Origin: Bradysia coprophila
Taxonomy: Eukaryota; Arthropoda; Insecta; Diptera; Sciaridae
DNA: 64,000 nt
Assembly (NCBI RefSeq): GCF_014529535.1
Contig: NC_050735.1
Span: 930,001-994,000 of the forward strand
Reading direction: 5' to 3'
The position numbers and the translations under genes were made by a program. Positions 22,459 through 35,305 of the stretch are shown one piece after another. Within the stretch, counting starts at the first letter, position 1; the number at the start of each line of letters is the position of its first letter. Below the pieces are notes generated by a model. It saw only the letters and a list, made by a program, of their open reading frames with translations. It was not told the origin of the DNA and did not search any database.

Positions 22459-25400
22459 TTATTCGTCCATTTTACATTCGGTGGTGAAGTTATTTTTCGG
22501 CAAAATATCATCGTAAAATTCATACATAGTCGACAACGGACACATAGTTCCACAACCGGGAATATGAATCGGATCTGGAGATTCGTTCGAATTTTTGTAA
22601 AATATCTGCACGTAATGGTCGTTCTTGTACTGTCTCAGTTCGAAGATTACAGCAGCAGCATAGGGAATGAATTTGTCCTGCAAAATCAATTTGTTCAATT
22701 GCTTTGTTGCTAACGATGTTCATAATACTATTACATAACTATGGATAAAAAGATGAAAAATAGATTTTCGTGTGAATTTTGTTGATCCGAGGCGAAGACG
22801 CGGTCAACAAACACACGAAAACAAGAGTTTACACTTTTATACCGAGTTATGTAATGGATTTTACATGCTGAGGGCGTCGAAAGAAGTGCTTCAAACATGA
22901 AAAGTACGGTTTTCGACGCATGTAGCAAAAGCTACAACTTTCGAGCACTTCAAGCACTTCTTTCGACGCCCTCAGCATGTAAAATCTATGTAATGTATAC
23001 AAATGAAAAGACTAATTTTCTAGTGTATGTTGACCTAGGCATCGCCTCGGATCAGCAAAATTCACACGAAAACTCTACTTTTCAACTTTTTTTGCTTACG
23101 TCAAAGATGTTGAGAGAAATTAACAAATTGAAGATATTGAAATCGTGAGTACTGTAGATGAACAACTTTCGGTTCGGTTGAAGCGAATGTTGAACTTTAC
23201 TGGAAAAACGGTCCAGTAAATCCTTTAACAAAAATCCAGCGGAAAATTTGGATAAATGTTTCGTTGCTGTCGGCAGTAAAAAAGCGTTCAGTGCAGCTTT
23301 GTAAAATTTTTCATTGTTCGGATACAATGTCTGCGACCATTGAGGGAGGCTGGAACAGACAAAAACGAAAGCTTGCTCAGCAATTTACACTCATTGACCA
23401 ATGGTAATTTGTCTGGCAAACTTACGATAGATTGTGAGTCCTTTGACACAACCATGAGTCATAAATGTCCGTTACACTCCATATATCATCGAAATGACTC
23501 ACCGTCGCTCCGGTATGTATGGATAGAAATTCGTACAACGGCTGATTCGTTTCTCGGAACAATTTCATTTCAACCGATTCGACATATTTGTCAAAAGCAG
23601 TGTGGTACGATGGACACTCAGGCATCGTACCAGCAAGCAAATTATCAGATGTTACAGGCGTTGTGTGTATCGGAATCGGTTGCCATAACAACAGCGAGTT
23701 CCAAATTTGATTCTTTACCGGCGGAAACAGCCCCGCCAAATTAACTTCTGCACTCATCAACGTTCGATCGGTATCGGAAGATTGCACGAATACATCGCTT
23801 ACGTGGTACGTGCTGCTTAAAAAATGTTTGTATCTGCGACGAAGCCATTGTCCTAATTCAAGCTGCTGCTGCTTTCCCAGCTATGAATTTGTAAAGAATT
23901 TTTGCTTTATGAAAGGCGAAGAAGCATGAGATTTGACCATGAATTACGTTTGTTAGTTGACCCCATCCTTGTGGCCAGTATGAAATGTCGTATTTGTCAC
24001 CAGGGTATTGCTCGAAGGGACTTCGATCGCCATGTCGATGCAGCTGTTGAGAAAAATGTATCAGTGTATTTTGTTCTAGTTTGTTTAGGCTAAAAGTGGA
24101 TCAGTCAACACTTTCAGTGTATTTTGGGCGAAAAGTAGACCAGTGACCACTTTCAGCGTATTTTGGGCGAAAAGTATACCAGTTACCACTTTCAGCGTAT
24201 TTTGTTCTAAAAGTGGATCAATCAACACTTTCAGATCAGTGACCACTTTCAGTGTATTTTGAGCGAAAAAAGACCACTTTTTGAGTATTTTGGGCTAAAA
24301 GTGGATCAGTCAACACTTTCAGTGTATTTTGGGAAAAAAGTAGACCAGTGACCACTTTCAGTGTATTTTGTTTTAAAAGTGGATCAGTCAACACTTTCCG
24401 TGTATTTTGGGTGAAAATTAGATCAGTGACCACTTTCAGTGTATTTTGAGCGAAAAGTAGACCAGTGATCACTTTCAGTGTATTTTGTTCTAAAAGTGAA
24501 TCAGTCAACATTTTCAGTGTATTTTGGGCGAAAAGTAGACCAGTGATCACTTTCAGTGTATTTTGGGCGAAAAGTAGACCAGTGACCACTTTCAATGTAT
24601 TTTGTTCTAAAAGTGGATCAGTCAACACTTTCAGTGTATTTTGGGCGAAAAGTGGATCAGTCAAAACTTTTAGTGTATTCTTGGCGAAAATTATATCAGA
24701 GTGAACACTTTTAGTGTATTTTGCAGGGTAAGGCAGGGGCACTTTTAAGTTTTTTGAGTAAATACACACTTTTCCGTACCTTTTTGCAGATTCGAAAAGT
24801 GTGTAATTACACATTTTCTTTGTAAAAAAAAAGTGTGTAGAATACACACTTTTCAAAAGTTTTTACACATTCGACATTTAAATTTCGTATATAGCATCCT
24901 CAACGTTGTTACAATTAACTTTGTTTTAACTTGGAAACCGGGACTATTTTTGGGACTATGCCTAGATTTCCAAAATTTGGTCAAATTTGTAACTTAAAAA
25001 ACATATTCGACAAAATTTTAACATAGTTTTATTTTTGTACACTTTCGAACCAAAATCTTAAAATTTTGGTGAAGTTTCGAATTTTTGTTTTATGTTTTAC
25101 ATGTGACTGGAAAATTTCGGTTGTATTCGAGCCTTGATTCTAGCGATATAGTTTATTGTAATGATTCAATAAATAAAATATAGAAATCATTCGAAACTGA
25201 AAAATATAACTGCACGTTGAGCACAAGAGACAAGAGACTATTTTACTGTAAAACATACCTCACATAAACAAGAACAAACCGCAGCCCCACAAAATCTTTC
25301 TCTGATACGAAAATCATTCTCGTAGAATTCGGAACAGTTAAACTTTGTTGAAAAATAAGAAACCGAGACAGCTTAACTAACAAAATTTTATTTGAAATTA

Positions 25401-27246
25401 TCAGAACAACTAAAAGATAAAACTAAAAGATGTTGATAAAGAGCCACCGTTAAAGTTTAGCCGGTCATTTAAAATTTATTATTTCAACAAATGTTTTCTT
25501 TTCGAAAATGCTATTTGCAGTTCCTGCAAATAGTGGTTCATGGAGACTATTCGCAGTTCCTGCAAATAGTGGTTCATGGAGACTATTCGCAGAACATTTT
25601 TCTTTAAAATGAAGAAATTCGAATTCCTTAAAAATGTTTGAAAATGACTGAAAAATAGAATACAATCGTGAATCCACTGGCTGAAAAAAGTTTGAAAAAG
25701 TCTGTGGAATTCCAGTCCACAGTTACCAATTTATACTTTAAATTAAAGTCTTTAATGGTAAACAAACTCAACGCTGTTGGTAATTATTCACCAAAGTTAT
25801 CAATAGCACATAATTATAATCGTCTCTTAAACAAATCTTAAGTACAACTAGTGCATATGAATGTTTGAGAATTTTTGTACCGAAAACTTTCAAAATAGAG
25901 CCAGTGCAAACAATAATCACATCGTACTTGATAGTTCGATAAAGCAGAATTACATTTTGAACAATTCCATTGATTTTCTTGATGTTAGCTAATTCATTCT
26001 GTAGAAATGCAAAACATGTATCGTCGACAAAACTTTCGATTGTCCAGCAGACATACTACTCTTCATCTACCACTAGATGATTAATGTCGCTTCGGTTATT
26101 CTTTTGGACAGATTTGATTTTTGTCGCTCGCTTTGCGTTTCGTTCCTATCGTAGTCAACTTTGATCCTTTTGGTCGAGTCGACCCAGGAATTTTAATATC
26201 AAGAATTTTGATATTGTAAATGGTGGACAATATCGCAATAGGTAGACTGCAACTGAATGTAGTTTGTTGAATATCAATATTTTTCGACGGGAACACTTTG
26301 TCGATTTTATTTCCCACTTAACCATTCATTTTCTCTCAACAATTGGATACGAATCGGATGGTGTTTTTGTCGATAAATCTAGAGTTGACACGCCACATTC
26401 AAATTACTAAGCTAGATCGGAACGGTCGGCTTGAAACGTTAAGCCTTTATGGGTCATCATAGATAAATCTTATTTGAAATTTCGATCTTTGTCCAAAATA
26501 AGATTTTGAGTTGCAGGTGACTTTATTTATAAGTTTTCTGCATTATTTTTAATAAGATACAAAATTTGCTTCTATATTGAATAAATTATTATTTTGAATA
26601 GTAGTCTCCATGCAACACTATTTGCAGTTACTGCGAATAGTCTCCATGAAACACTATTTGCAGTTACTGCGAATAGTCTCCATGAAGCACTTTTTGCAGG
26701 AACTGCGAATAGTCTCCATGAAGCACTTTTTGCAGAAACTGCGAATAGTCTCCATAGTCGGTCTTTTCTTTTTCCCAAAAGTGTGTAGTTGGACATTTTT
26801 TGTGCAAACATAAAAGTGTGTAGAATACACACTTCTTAAAATTTTTTACACACAGTGTGTAAAATACACGCTTAAAAGTGCCCCTGGGGTAAAGTCTTTA
26901 TCAGTCAATTTCTATTGTTCGGGGTTGATAGTAATATCAAATTAAGCCAATTTTCTATTGTTTGACTGACCTTGCCTTCGAACCTCGCTCAATCACTTTC
27001 TTCGTAACGCTTATAGAGAACTGCTATATATAGTTGCAATATAGGAGAATAGAGTTTAGAAACTAAGGGTAAAATCCATTACAATTTAGTACCAACACCA
27101 ACAGGCCAACCGACTAGGCGAATACTAACCACATGGACAAACACTAGATCACCCTTTCTTTGAATGTTACTTGTGCCGCGATCGCCTTCAAGTACTGCCG
27201 AATTTACTTGGAATAGAACGCAAGACGTTACCAACAAATAGAACAT
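22459..27246 (-). CDS. Secreted histidine acid phosphatase
   Basis: Five exons on the minus strand (27246-27130, 24043-23948, 23880-23426, 23349-23100, 22677-22459) join in frame to 378 aa. Exon 1 gives a signal peptide (MFYLLVTSCVLFQVNSA) and the strand LVFVHV. Exon 2 supplies the catalytic RHG motif (LHRHGDRSP). Exon 3 has the expected region SSDTDRTLMSAEVNLAGLFP. Exon 4 has the second catalytic motif, the HD pair in LFIYSTHDFN. Exon 5 has the Cys-containing C-terminus (IPGCGTMCPLSTM). The family hydrolyses phosphomonoesters in lysosomes or secretions; insect members include lysosomal and venom acid phosphatases. Another in-frame ATG at 27291 exists, but it would precede the signal peptide with a charged stretch. 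Intron 1 (about 3.1 kb) is built of repeats. Confidence 0.9.
22740..23098. mobile_element. MITE within a MITE in the acid phosphatase last intron
   Basis: The inner element (about 22854-22990) has 30-bp class inverted ends, TTTTACATGCTGAGGGCGTC and its complement. It splits an outer element whose halves are inverted (ATTTTCGTGTGAATTTTG left, AAATTCACACGAAAAC right). The outer family also appears around 4615 and 5400-5630. Confidence 0.75.
24059..24725. repeat. 39-bp tandem repeat (minisatellite)
   Basis: About 16 units of roughly 39 bp read CAGTGTATTTTGGGCGAAAA, then GTAGACCAGTGACCACTTT, with variants (TTGTTCTAAAAGTGG). It lies in the acid phosphatase first intron, next to a hAT-like element. 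Because 39 is a multiple of three, both strands show long open frames by repetition alone; I do not regard these as genes. Confidence 0.9.
24734..26886. mobile_element. Second hAT-like non-autonomous element
   Basis: Inverted ends of 16 bp are exact: CAGGGGCACTTTTAAG at 24734 and CTTAAAAGTGCCCCTG ending at 26886. The flanks GGGTAAGG (24726-24733) and GGGTAAAG (26887-26894) match at 7 of 8 bases, an aged 8-bp target duplication. Subterminal parts hold matched AGTGTGTAGAATACACACTT segments. Repeats based on TCATGGAGACTATTCGCAG stand in one orientation at 25500-25590 and the opposite one at 26600-26760. The rest of its 2.15 kb is AT-rich and non-coding. It lies in the acid phosphatase first intron. 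Confidence 0.85.
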
Positions 27247-27820
27247 GTTACGATTCTCACGCAAACTAAAATAGTTTGTAAACAATTCCATCGATAAATT
27301 TTAGTTCACTGCGATATAGTATGTTCGGCTGGTTTGGTTGCACTAATAATATTTTTAGAAAAAAAATTCAAAACAGGCTCTTTATAAATAATTTCATGAA
27401 TACAGACCCCGCACAAATTCACTTACAATATCATCATTTACAACGACTACAGTTAAGTTTAACGAGAGAAAAAAAAACAATGTTTGAATGTTTGACCTCC
27501 CTCAATTTTTATGAAATATATTTTGAACCAATCGATTATTATGTTCGATGATCAACTTGTAATGTAAAACCGGATTTTAGGTTCTTTCATTGAACATTTA
27601 TAGCTTCAGCAAAAACCATTAATTCGGCGTTCCGTCTGTTTAAAAAAAAATGAAAAGTTTGTCATTGATGTAAGTTTAAACGAAAGCAGTTTCACAACGA
27701 TTTGTTTAAAAAATTGTAAATGACGAGAACTAGTGAAGTGGACGGATCACATTCCTCAACTTTGTACAATAAAGTCGCGCATATTTAAGTGACAAATTAG
27801 TTTTTTTTGTCGATGTTTTT

Positions 27821-27931
27821 ATACGATAGTACATTACTGTCTTGCTGGGACATTGTTGTATTTCGAGCCGAAGGTGAGGAATGCATCCCACACGCGTAAG
27901 CAAAAAATTTCCCAGCAAGACAGTACGATAC
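27821..27931. mobile_element. Short palindromic MITE
   Basis: The arms ATAGTACATTACTGTCTTGC and its near complement ending CAAGACAGTACGATA enclose a small core. The TAGTACATTACT end resembles the family at 5943 and 63636. Confidence 0.65.
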
Positions 27932-30503
27932 TTTGTTGTCTTATGACTAGAAAATGCAAAGTGACTTTCCTCAAAATCGTCTAACTGACTCAGATGGTAA
28001 ATTTAAATTTGGCTGGTTTACAGCTGCATTGCTGGCACCAACGCACAACGCACCGAAGCTGACTTTGACGTCACTCAAATAGACCGAAGCTGACTTTGAC
28101 GTCACTCAGCGTTGCTGGCATATAAATAATGATTTTCAGGAAAATTTTTGTATTTCTGAGGGTTTATGGCAATTCAAATGAAAAAACTAATTTTTCGATT
28201 TAAACTTTTTCGTAAAGCACTCATGTAAACGCTGCTAAAAAAGCTCACATTCTTGCCACTGGTACGATTTGCACTTTATGTTGCCATTTTCCATTCGTAT
28301 CCTACCTTTTGAGACCTTTGTAGGAAAGGTTAAATTTTACATCTAATCGAATTACTTTGCTTGTCATTATTCTGACGATAGAACTAGGACTCGTTAAGTA
28401 AGCCATCAAAATGGAACAGATTTCAAGGAAATAGGGCAAAACACCAAAGATGTGACCCTCCTCTACTGTATGTCGAGCCAAATTGTCTCTTGTCTTTTCT
28501 TTTGTTCATTCCTAGTTGGACACGATTTTGTCTAATTGTTTTCCGCACCGTGAGGACAACGCTATGAAGTTCTTTATTGGCTGTGTAGTGTAGAGATCGT
28601 GTTTAGTAGCATGGTTTACAAATTGTTCGCTCTTGTAAATCTTATAATTTTAACAGTTTACCCAAACTTTGAGAATTTCAGATTTTATTTTTCGAGGAAA
28701 TCGAGGAAATTTTAACAAAAATCATGAAAATTTCTAGAAAGTCAAAAAAAATTTGACTGATTTTTTCTCGAATTTTCTTTGTGTTCTCGGTGTTTTAAGA
28801 AAATACGTGAAAAATTCTCAGAGACAGGTAGCTTACCCAAAGGGTAGTCGTCGGTTTTCAGAGACGTATTTTTCGTCCGAGCCCAAACACTGTAAAAATA
28901 GATGTCGAAGGTTGACGCCGACACCATCCTTTTTTCAAAAGGTCTCACTATCAATAAATCGATTCAAATCTCGTACAATTCGTGAATCAAAGGTAGATCG
29001 TTCTTAAAATTCGTCGGTGATCACAGGGTTCGATAGGGTTCTCATAAATAGAGAAAATTTTCGTTTTGTTTTCGGGGTATTACTTAGCTTTGTTCTAATT
29101 TGAATTGTTAATTCAGATAAGACGATTCAATAGCGTCAATTGGATTCCAATGAAGAAAAAAATATATTTTTTGTTCTCATAGCACACACAACAGGTGCCG
29201 ACAAAATATATCCGATCGCATTTCTTTTTAAATCGATTCGTTTCTGTAACGAATCGCTAAATGAGTTGGTGCGATGTTATTTATTTACTCAATCAATGAC
29301 GCTCAAGTTCTGTTTTAATTTACTTACATACGCAGAACGGTAGAGCGTAATTGTGATATTGAATGCTTAGATAGTTGCGATAACGTCAAGGTAAATTTTA
29401 TTTCTAATCTATCGGAAATGTCGTTCCTTTGAGTACTATATTATCGGAGAGGCTACCAAGGTTCTGAAAGAACAGATTAAGACAGCCACCAAAATTGATA
29501 CACGCACTCACTACAGAATGTGTGTGAAATGAACTTGAAGATAATGTTTGTTAGGAAAATTCGGAATTTTGTTTTTCTTAAATTGCTTTTTTCATATAAA
29601 CTTTGTAACCGCTGACGCAATTTGTGCGTCACCGCCTTCGTGATCAACTCAGAGTTGTCTTAACTTGTTCTTTCAGTACCTTAGAGGCTACTGACTCGGA
29701 GAAATGGTATGTCAAATCTTTATGAGAAAATGCCGTGCAAAGAAGGCTGTCTGACGAATTCTTTTGAAAAACATCCTGCCAAAATCGGACACATCAAGGG
29801 AAAACCGTTTATTGGTGTCGATACGTTTCGGATGCACAGGAACCGTTAGAAGTTTGTCGAAATTATCACGTTTTTACCACTACTTTCAACTGCTCATATC
29901 TCATCGTAGAGGTGAATTCTACACCACATATGAGACCTTTTGCCTGGGAACCACATGCAATTACCTTTCTAATGGCACCTCACAAGACCTTGTATGTTTC
30001 GTGTAGCTGGAGACATTCCTATAAAGACAAGTACATGCTTTCGGTTTTCGATCAACTCTGGCTGGCCACACTAGTATCGAGGAAAGTGGCTTCTAGGGAC
30101 CATATAAAAATTCCACTAGAAAAGGCGTCCGTTTTACGATTTCGACGATCTCGCCCTCTGTTGAGTGAGAAACTCGAGGAAACGAGGAAGTGTTGTCACA
30201 TAATTTTGAGTGTAGTTGGTAATCCCGCAAGAGCGTCGGTAATCTTTATTGATGAGTCTGGCTAGTTTACACGTTTCTGCATTATTCTCATTAATCGTCT
30301 CCCGCAATAAGTGTTTCATTCAAAAGTCAACCGAAAGTCATTTTCATTTTTAATATTTCTTTTTGTTGCTCTAACTACAATAATTTTCATTAAAAAAATT
30401 TTGTGGAATGCATTATATCATAAACACGCATCTAAATCATGTCTGGGAATAAAAAATTACATTAATTTCGCATAGCAAAAGACAATCCAGTTTATACAAA
30501 AAG

Positions 30504-30594
30504 CAGAGAAATGATAACGGCAACTCACACGCCGACTCCGCAAATTCTCTTTTCGCATACAGCCGACGTGTCAGCCGCCGTTATCATTTCTCTG
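30504..30594. mobile_element. Short palindromic MITE (AGAGAAATGATAACGGC ends)
   Basis: The left end AGAGAAATGATAACGGC is an exact complement of the right end GCCGTTATCATTTCTCT. A related end with the same TATCATTTCTCTG lies at about 34909. Confidence 0.7.
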
Positions 30595-31170
30595 ATAAAA
30601 AGGAGTGTACATAAAATCACACACTGCAGTTGCGTGTTGGTTATAAAATTATTTCTCATTGGTAAAAATCACAGCAATTACGGGTTTTTAGTGAATTTTA
30701 AAGCTTAAACAATAAAATCTCATTCGCTGTAAAATGTTGACGAAATGGTAAAACATTGAATGCTCAAAGCGTCGTGTAATGATGTCTTTTCAGTAATTGG
30801 CTTCAATGGGAATAATTCATCCCTCCGCAAGAGGATGTTACGCCGATCGCCGGTACTTCACTGGGCCGTATCGAAAGAAACATGACTATCGGTAACTCAA
30901 CCTGCATTTTAGTTCAAAATTTCAACTGAAGCGAAATTTCGCTACAATTTTGTATGAAAATTACCGCACAGTGGATTTTTTGCGATAGCAGCTCTAGCAA
31001 TCGGTGCTACCTCGTCATGTACAACCTTGATCCCCACATTCTTCCCAAGGCTGTAAACATTGGAGATGCAGATGCGCGGGTGACACACGACGATTCATAC
31101 TACAAATTCACCACACCATAAAAATTGTTGATTTTGGTGAATTTGTTTGTATGGTACCACAAAGTAACTT

Positions 31171-31350
31171 TGCCAAATTAGTAGGTTTTACCAATTTTTC
31201 GATTGAAACAAACGATTCAAACATCAAAAGAGTTTGGAAGAATCAAGACTGTAAACCTAAACAGTGTACCAGTCATGATTCTTCCAAACTCTTTTGATGT
31301 TTGAATCGTTTGTTTCAATCGAAAAAGTGGTAAAAACCTACGAATTTGAC
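31171..31350. repeat. Long near-perfect hairpin
   Basis: Arms of about 78 bp (31171-31249 and 31271-31350) are inverted copies with only a few mismatches. The inner 50 bp have one mismatch. The loop is about 21 bp. Core arm sequence includes AACGATTCAAACATCAAAAG. It could be a MITE or, if transcribed, a hairpin RNA. No coding potential. Confidence 0.85.
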
Positions 31351-31648
31351 ATTTTAATTGCCGCTAAATTACCAGACTTCGTTTCAACATCACTGACGAC
31401 TGAGAAAGCGATTTTTTTTTACCGATTCAGTGATATTAGCATTGATTCCATGGGTTTGGTGTATACATAAAGTGTAATATTACGAGAGTATATAAATAGA
31501 AAATATTTTTACGACCTAACAGAAAAACACTCCTTAACCGGTAACCGGTACAGTATTGGTGTGTCGTGAGTGTGCATCTTTTTCACCGTGTGCAGAGATG
31601 TTAAATTAACCGTTTTTTCTTCTTCATGCAACCGACCAAATTCACAAT

Positions 31649-32836
31649 TCACTTAAACACTTCGTGTCGTCTCGTTTGCGGACTATTCGGATTGCTGGTG
31701 ACATTGCTGCTGCAGCATGACCGGTCGGCCGGTTGCAAATTTACACCCTGTGTCAGATCGATGGTTTCACCGTGAGCGCGCAGAGCACGTTCCGTTGACT
31801 TTTCCAGCGCTTGCCACTGTTGCACGGCCAATTTGAAAGCTTCGACAATGTTCTTTGACATTTTGGCCGATGTTTCGATGAAACTGGATATGTTGTATTC
31901 TTGGCACCAAATTGAAACCGATTCCGACGTCACTTCACGATTGGCTGGCGACACATCGTTCTGGGGGGAAATTAAATTTCCAGTTACTGATCAGCAGTCA
32001 ATTGAATGGGACATTTATTTTCGTATAGAGTGTTATGATCGGAGCGAGACGACCGAATACCAGTTAATTATAACTTGCCGTGGGATACTTGTCAAAGTAT
32101 TTGCTTCTCTTTCAACATCTGACGATGCGGGCGAGAGGACCGAAGACCAGTTTATTATAACTTGCCTTGGAGCACCTGTCAAAATATTTCTTTCTCTTTC
32201 ATCATAACACTCTATGGCGTCAGAGGTGGCGATCGTACCTTGTTTCCAACCACAATAAATGGGAATTGATTCGACGTAATGTCGGCATATTTGATAAATT
32301 CTTCTCGCCATTGAGCCAGTCCTTTGAAGCTGGCTAGATCATCGATAGCGTAGGCTAACAAGCAGATGTCTGATCCTCGATAAAAAGGAGTTCGCAGAGC
32401 CTGAATTGGTAAAAATTGGTTAGGGACAGGCAATTCTGTTTGGCCAAGGAAATCATGCCGGATGGAGTAATTTTAATCGCATGCAATATGCAATGCATTC
32501 CCCGAGCCTAGGACTAAAAATCAGAGGAATTCATTATTTTTACCTTGAAACGTTCCTGTCCAGCAGTGTCCCAAATCTGTAAGGAAATCAATTTCAATGT
32601 CCCAGTCACTGTTAGCAATTTCAATTTCTTTTCTTTTTTGTCCTGACCTGTAACGTGTACTTTTCCCCATCTACTTCGATGTCTTTGTTCAGAAACTCAA
32701 CGCCGATCGTATGAAAACTGTTTTCATCGAATACGTTGGTCACAAACCGATTCATCAGGCAACTTTTACCCACTCCTCCATCCCCTAATATGACGACTTT
32801 CAATAAAGTCGTTTTCGATGGTCTCATTGATGTCAT
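31649..32836 (-). CDS. Rab9: Rab9-like small GTPase
   Basis: Four exons on the minus strand (32836-32648, 32576-32544, 32400-32239, 31960-31649) join in frame to 231 aa. All five GTPase boxes are present: GDGGVGKSCLMNRF (P-loop), TIGVEFLNKDIEVDG (switch I), IWDTAGQERFK (switch II, a whole 33-bp exon), VVGNKND and ETSAK. FLNKD and LRTPFYRGSD point to Rab9, which works in late-endosome to trans-Golgi retrieval. Oddity: the Cys pair (DRSCCSSN) is followed by 18 more residues ending HEVFK, so this form lacks a C-terminal prenylation motif. The start ATG gives MTSMRPSKTTLLKVV, as expected for the family. Confidence 0.92.
32024..32217. mobile_element. MITE in a Rab9 intron
   Basis: The ends are ATAGAGTGTTATGAT and ATCATAACACTCTAT, inverted copies. 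Inside are direct repeats of TATAACTTGCC. It nearly fills the intron before the last Rab9 exon. Same family as 22178-22376. Confidence 0.85.
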
Positions 32837-35305
32837 TGTGTCATGTGAATTTTTTTTTCTTATTCGACGAACATTTGGGCGAATTTTTACCGATTGGTTC
32901 GCGTATATCTGTGAAAGTAAAACAAAAATTGATTTTTCGTTTGGTCTAAGTTCATACTGCCAGAAATCAGTTATGACACAATTGCCAAAAATTATAATAA
33001 GCAAACATTTGAATGAATGAAATTTTTTGTCTTCGTTGCATGTTTGAATGTTTGTGTTGACAAATATGTGATATGAAAATAAAACATTTGCTTTCAATGT
33101 CATCACTCCCATTCATAAAGATATTGCGATAGACAACAGTTTGCTGCTGAATTTAAATAAATGAGACTCACATTCCAGCTAGGATATTGTTAAAATCACT
33201 TTCTATTCCTTACAAGTCACAAGTAACACACACAAAATGTTCTAGTCGTCCTAAGTTTTACTTAAAACAAAATAACATTCTCGGTTTCGTTTTTATTTTT
33301 GCGATGTTGTTTTAATGTCAAATCGAATGTCAAAAATCATATCCGACGTAACTTGCTTGTGCCATCGGTGGCTCCAATGCAACAAGAAAAGAATCCTCGG
33401 CGCAGTTGTCATGTCTCATGAAAATTAAGATTTTAATGTTGGTAATAATGCTATTGCTTTGAATAAGATTTTTTCCGTTAAGAAGTGCGTTCACTTTAAA
33501 TATAAAAGACGGAACCTCCAAAAATACGGCACGTAACTATAGATAAAGATATACCATCATTTTTCAATGGTATTTCAGGGATCTCTTGTATGCACTGTGT
33601 TGCTGAAGTAGCATCAGGAAGATTTATGAAAAAAAAATCTCATCTACCGCTTCTAATTCGGCTCAGCTTAAGAGCGCTCACCCCTTTGTAAATTTGTTGC
33701 CTACATTTAGGCGAAAAAATATTCGTTTTTCGATGATTTCTCTGAACCAAAACCTTTTTTCGAAAATGTAAAACCACTAAAGCACGCAAAAATGTGTTCC
33801 CTTTAAAGGAAAAATTGGTTTGTGGGTGATACCTTTGCAGATTGTGTAAATTTGTGTAATCTGCACAGGTTTCTTGTAACGTGTTGAGACGCTACATGAA
33901 TTCTATTACATTGTAAATAGATTTAAGAATAATAAAACCAATTTAATACGAAGGATCCAGTCACATAAATAACCAAACTCAACTAAATAGAATAAGAAAC
34001 ATTCAAATCATACCGGTCATTTTGTCGGCCAAATTATAGATATAAGAATCAGTGCCATCGTTTAGCAATTTAACAATTGTTCCCGTATAATCATTTCGAA
34101 ATGAAAGTTAATACGCGAACGGAACCATTGCAGGACCGAAGGTATAAAAATGATTGTAAGTTTGTAAATCTTCCTCTTTTTCCGTTAAAACTCCGAGCAA
34201 ACCACTTCGGAGTAACAAGAGTAGTTGTGAATGGTTCGAATATTAATTTTATCCAAGTCTATAATTAAAGAATCGATAAAATCCGTAAAAGTTTGAGTTT
34301 ATTCTTTTACCTCGCTGCCGTACAATATTCACTGCCATTCATTAATTAAATTGATTTCGTGAGTTGAAATATTGGCCACGTAGATCAAGTTGAAAATACA
34401 CTTCGCACATTGCGCTCCGTTTCTACTTCGGTCGTTTGGAATCTCAATTTCGGAAGTATTTGGTCGACAATTCGTTTGGATTGGTTAAACATCATTAAGA
34501 CAGGATTTGGTGGCCGCGGTCAGATTATTGGGTCGCTATAAATGAGGTCTTAAATGTTCGTCCTCGAGACTACGAACACATGGCAGTTCTAACAAAGAGA
34601 ATTGTTATATTCTCCAAGTGGGCCAAGTTATCACCCACAGACCAAGTGAGATTGTTCGCGGTATGAAATCTACCACCCGACACAATCAAATTAGATCAAA
34701 GTGATATTTTTCGATTGTTTGGAATCCTGGTTTTCTGGAATAACTTTCGGATCCTTAGGCCCACAAAGCCGATCTTCTGATGTGACCTCCGAAATTTAAT
34801 TGAATTTATTTAAAAAAAAACGATTCTTTCACTTTGGTTGGACTCCAGTTATCGTCGTGACAAAAAACACAGGGCGTTGCTACCGCTTCACCGGCGCAAC
34901 GCCATCTGCTATCATTTCTCTGCGTTTTTCACAACAATATGACCATCATCATTTCAGACAATTTCGCTATTTTCTGGTGTAACACATTGACGACCCTGAC
35001 TTTCAGTCAGTCAATTAAATTTATTTTTGGTAGCGTTTTTTCTGATGCCGCTTTTACGGTTGCAATAGAACTGTTACAAGGGTTTGTTTACAGATTGCGG
35101 TAGCAGGATGTGTCAGCTTTAACACTTAACAGTCCGTTCCGTCCGTTCCGCCAGAACATTTACTATGTTGTAGTTAATTAGCTCCCAAAAATGACTATTT
35201 CGTCCACAGTTTCCTACTGTATATAAAATTACCTGTCTCACTTCCTTCGCAACTCGCAAAATTGCCTAAAATCAATTGTCAGAGACACATACGCAAATAG
35301 CTATT

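Larger units (their letters stand above)
27300..31640. other. Gene-poor interval
   Basis: I find no supportable gene between the acid phosphatase and Rab9. The interval holds small hairpin elements (listed separately) and a 25-bp direct repeat built on GAAGCTGACTTTGACGTCAC at about 28056 and 28084. The remainder is AT-rich sequence with only scattered short frames. Confidence 0.5.

Noticed and set aside
24236-24856. A frame of about 206 codons on the minus strand made of 13-residue repeats, and a matching one on the plus strand.
   Set aside because: It is the 39-bp minisatellite; a stop-free unit with a period divisible by three stays open by repetition, and the region is an intron.
26594-26813. 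Short frames with repeated residues on both strands near 26600-26810.
   Set aside because: They follow the 36-bp subterminal repeat of the hAT-like element.
29764-30265. Overlapping frames of 80 and 117 codons on the plus strand.
   Set aside because: No motif, no conserved features, and no splice context; probably chance.
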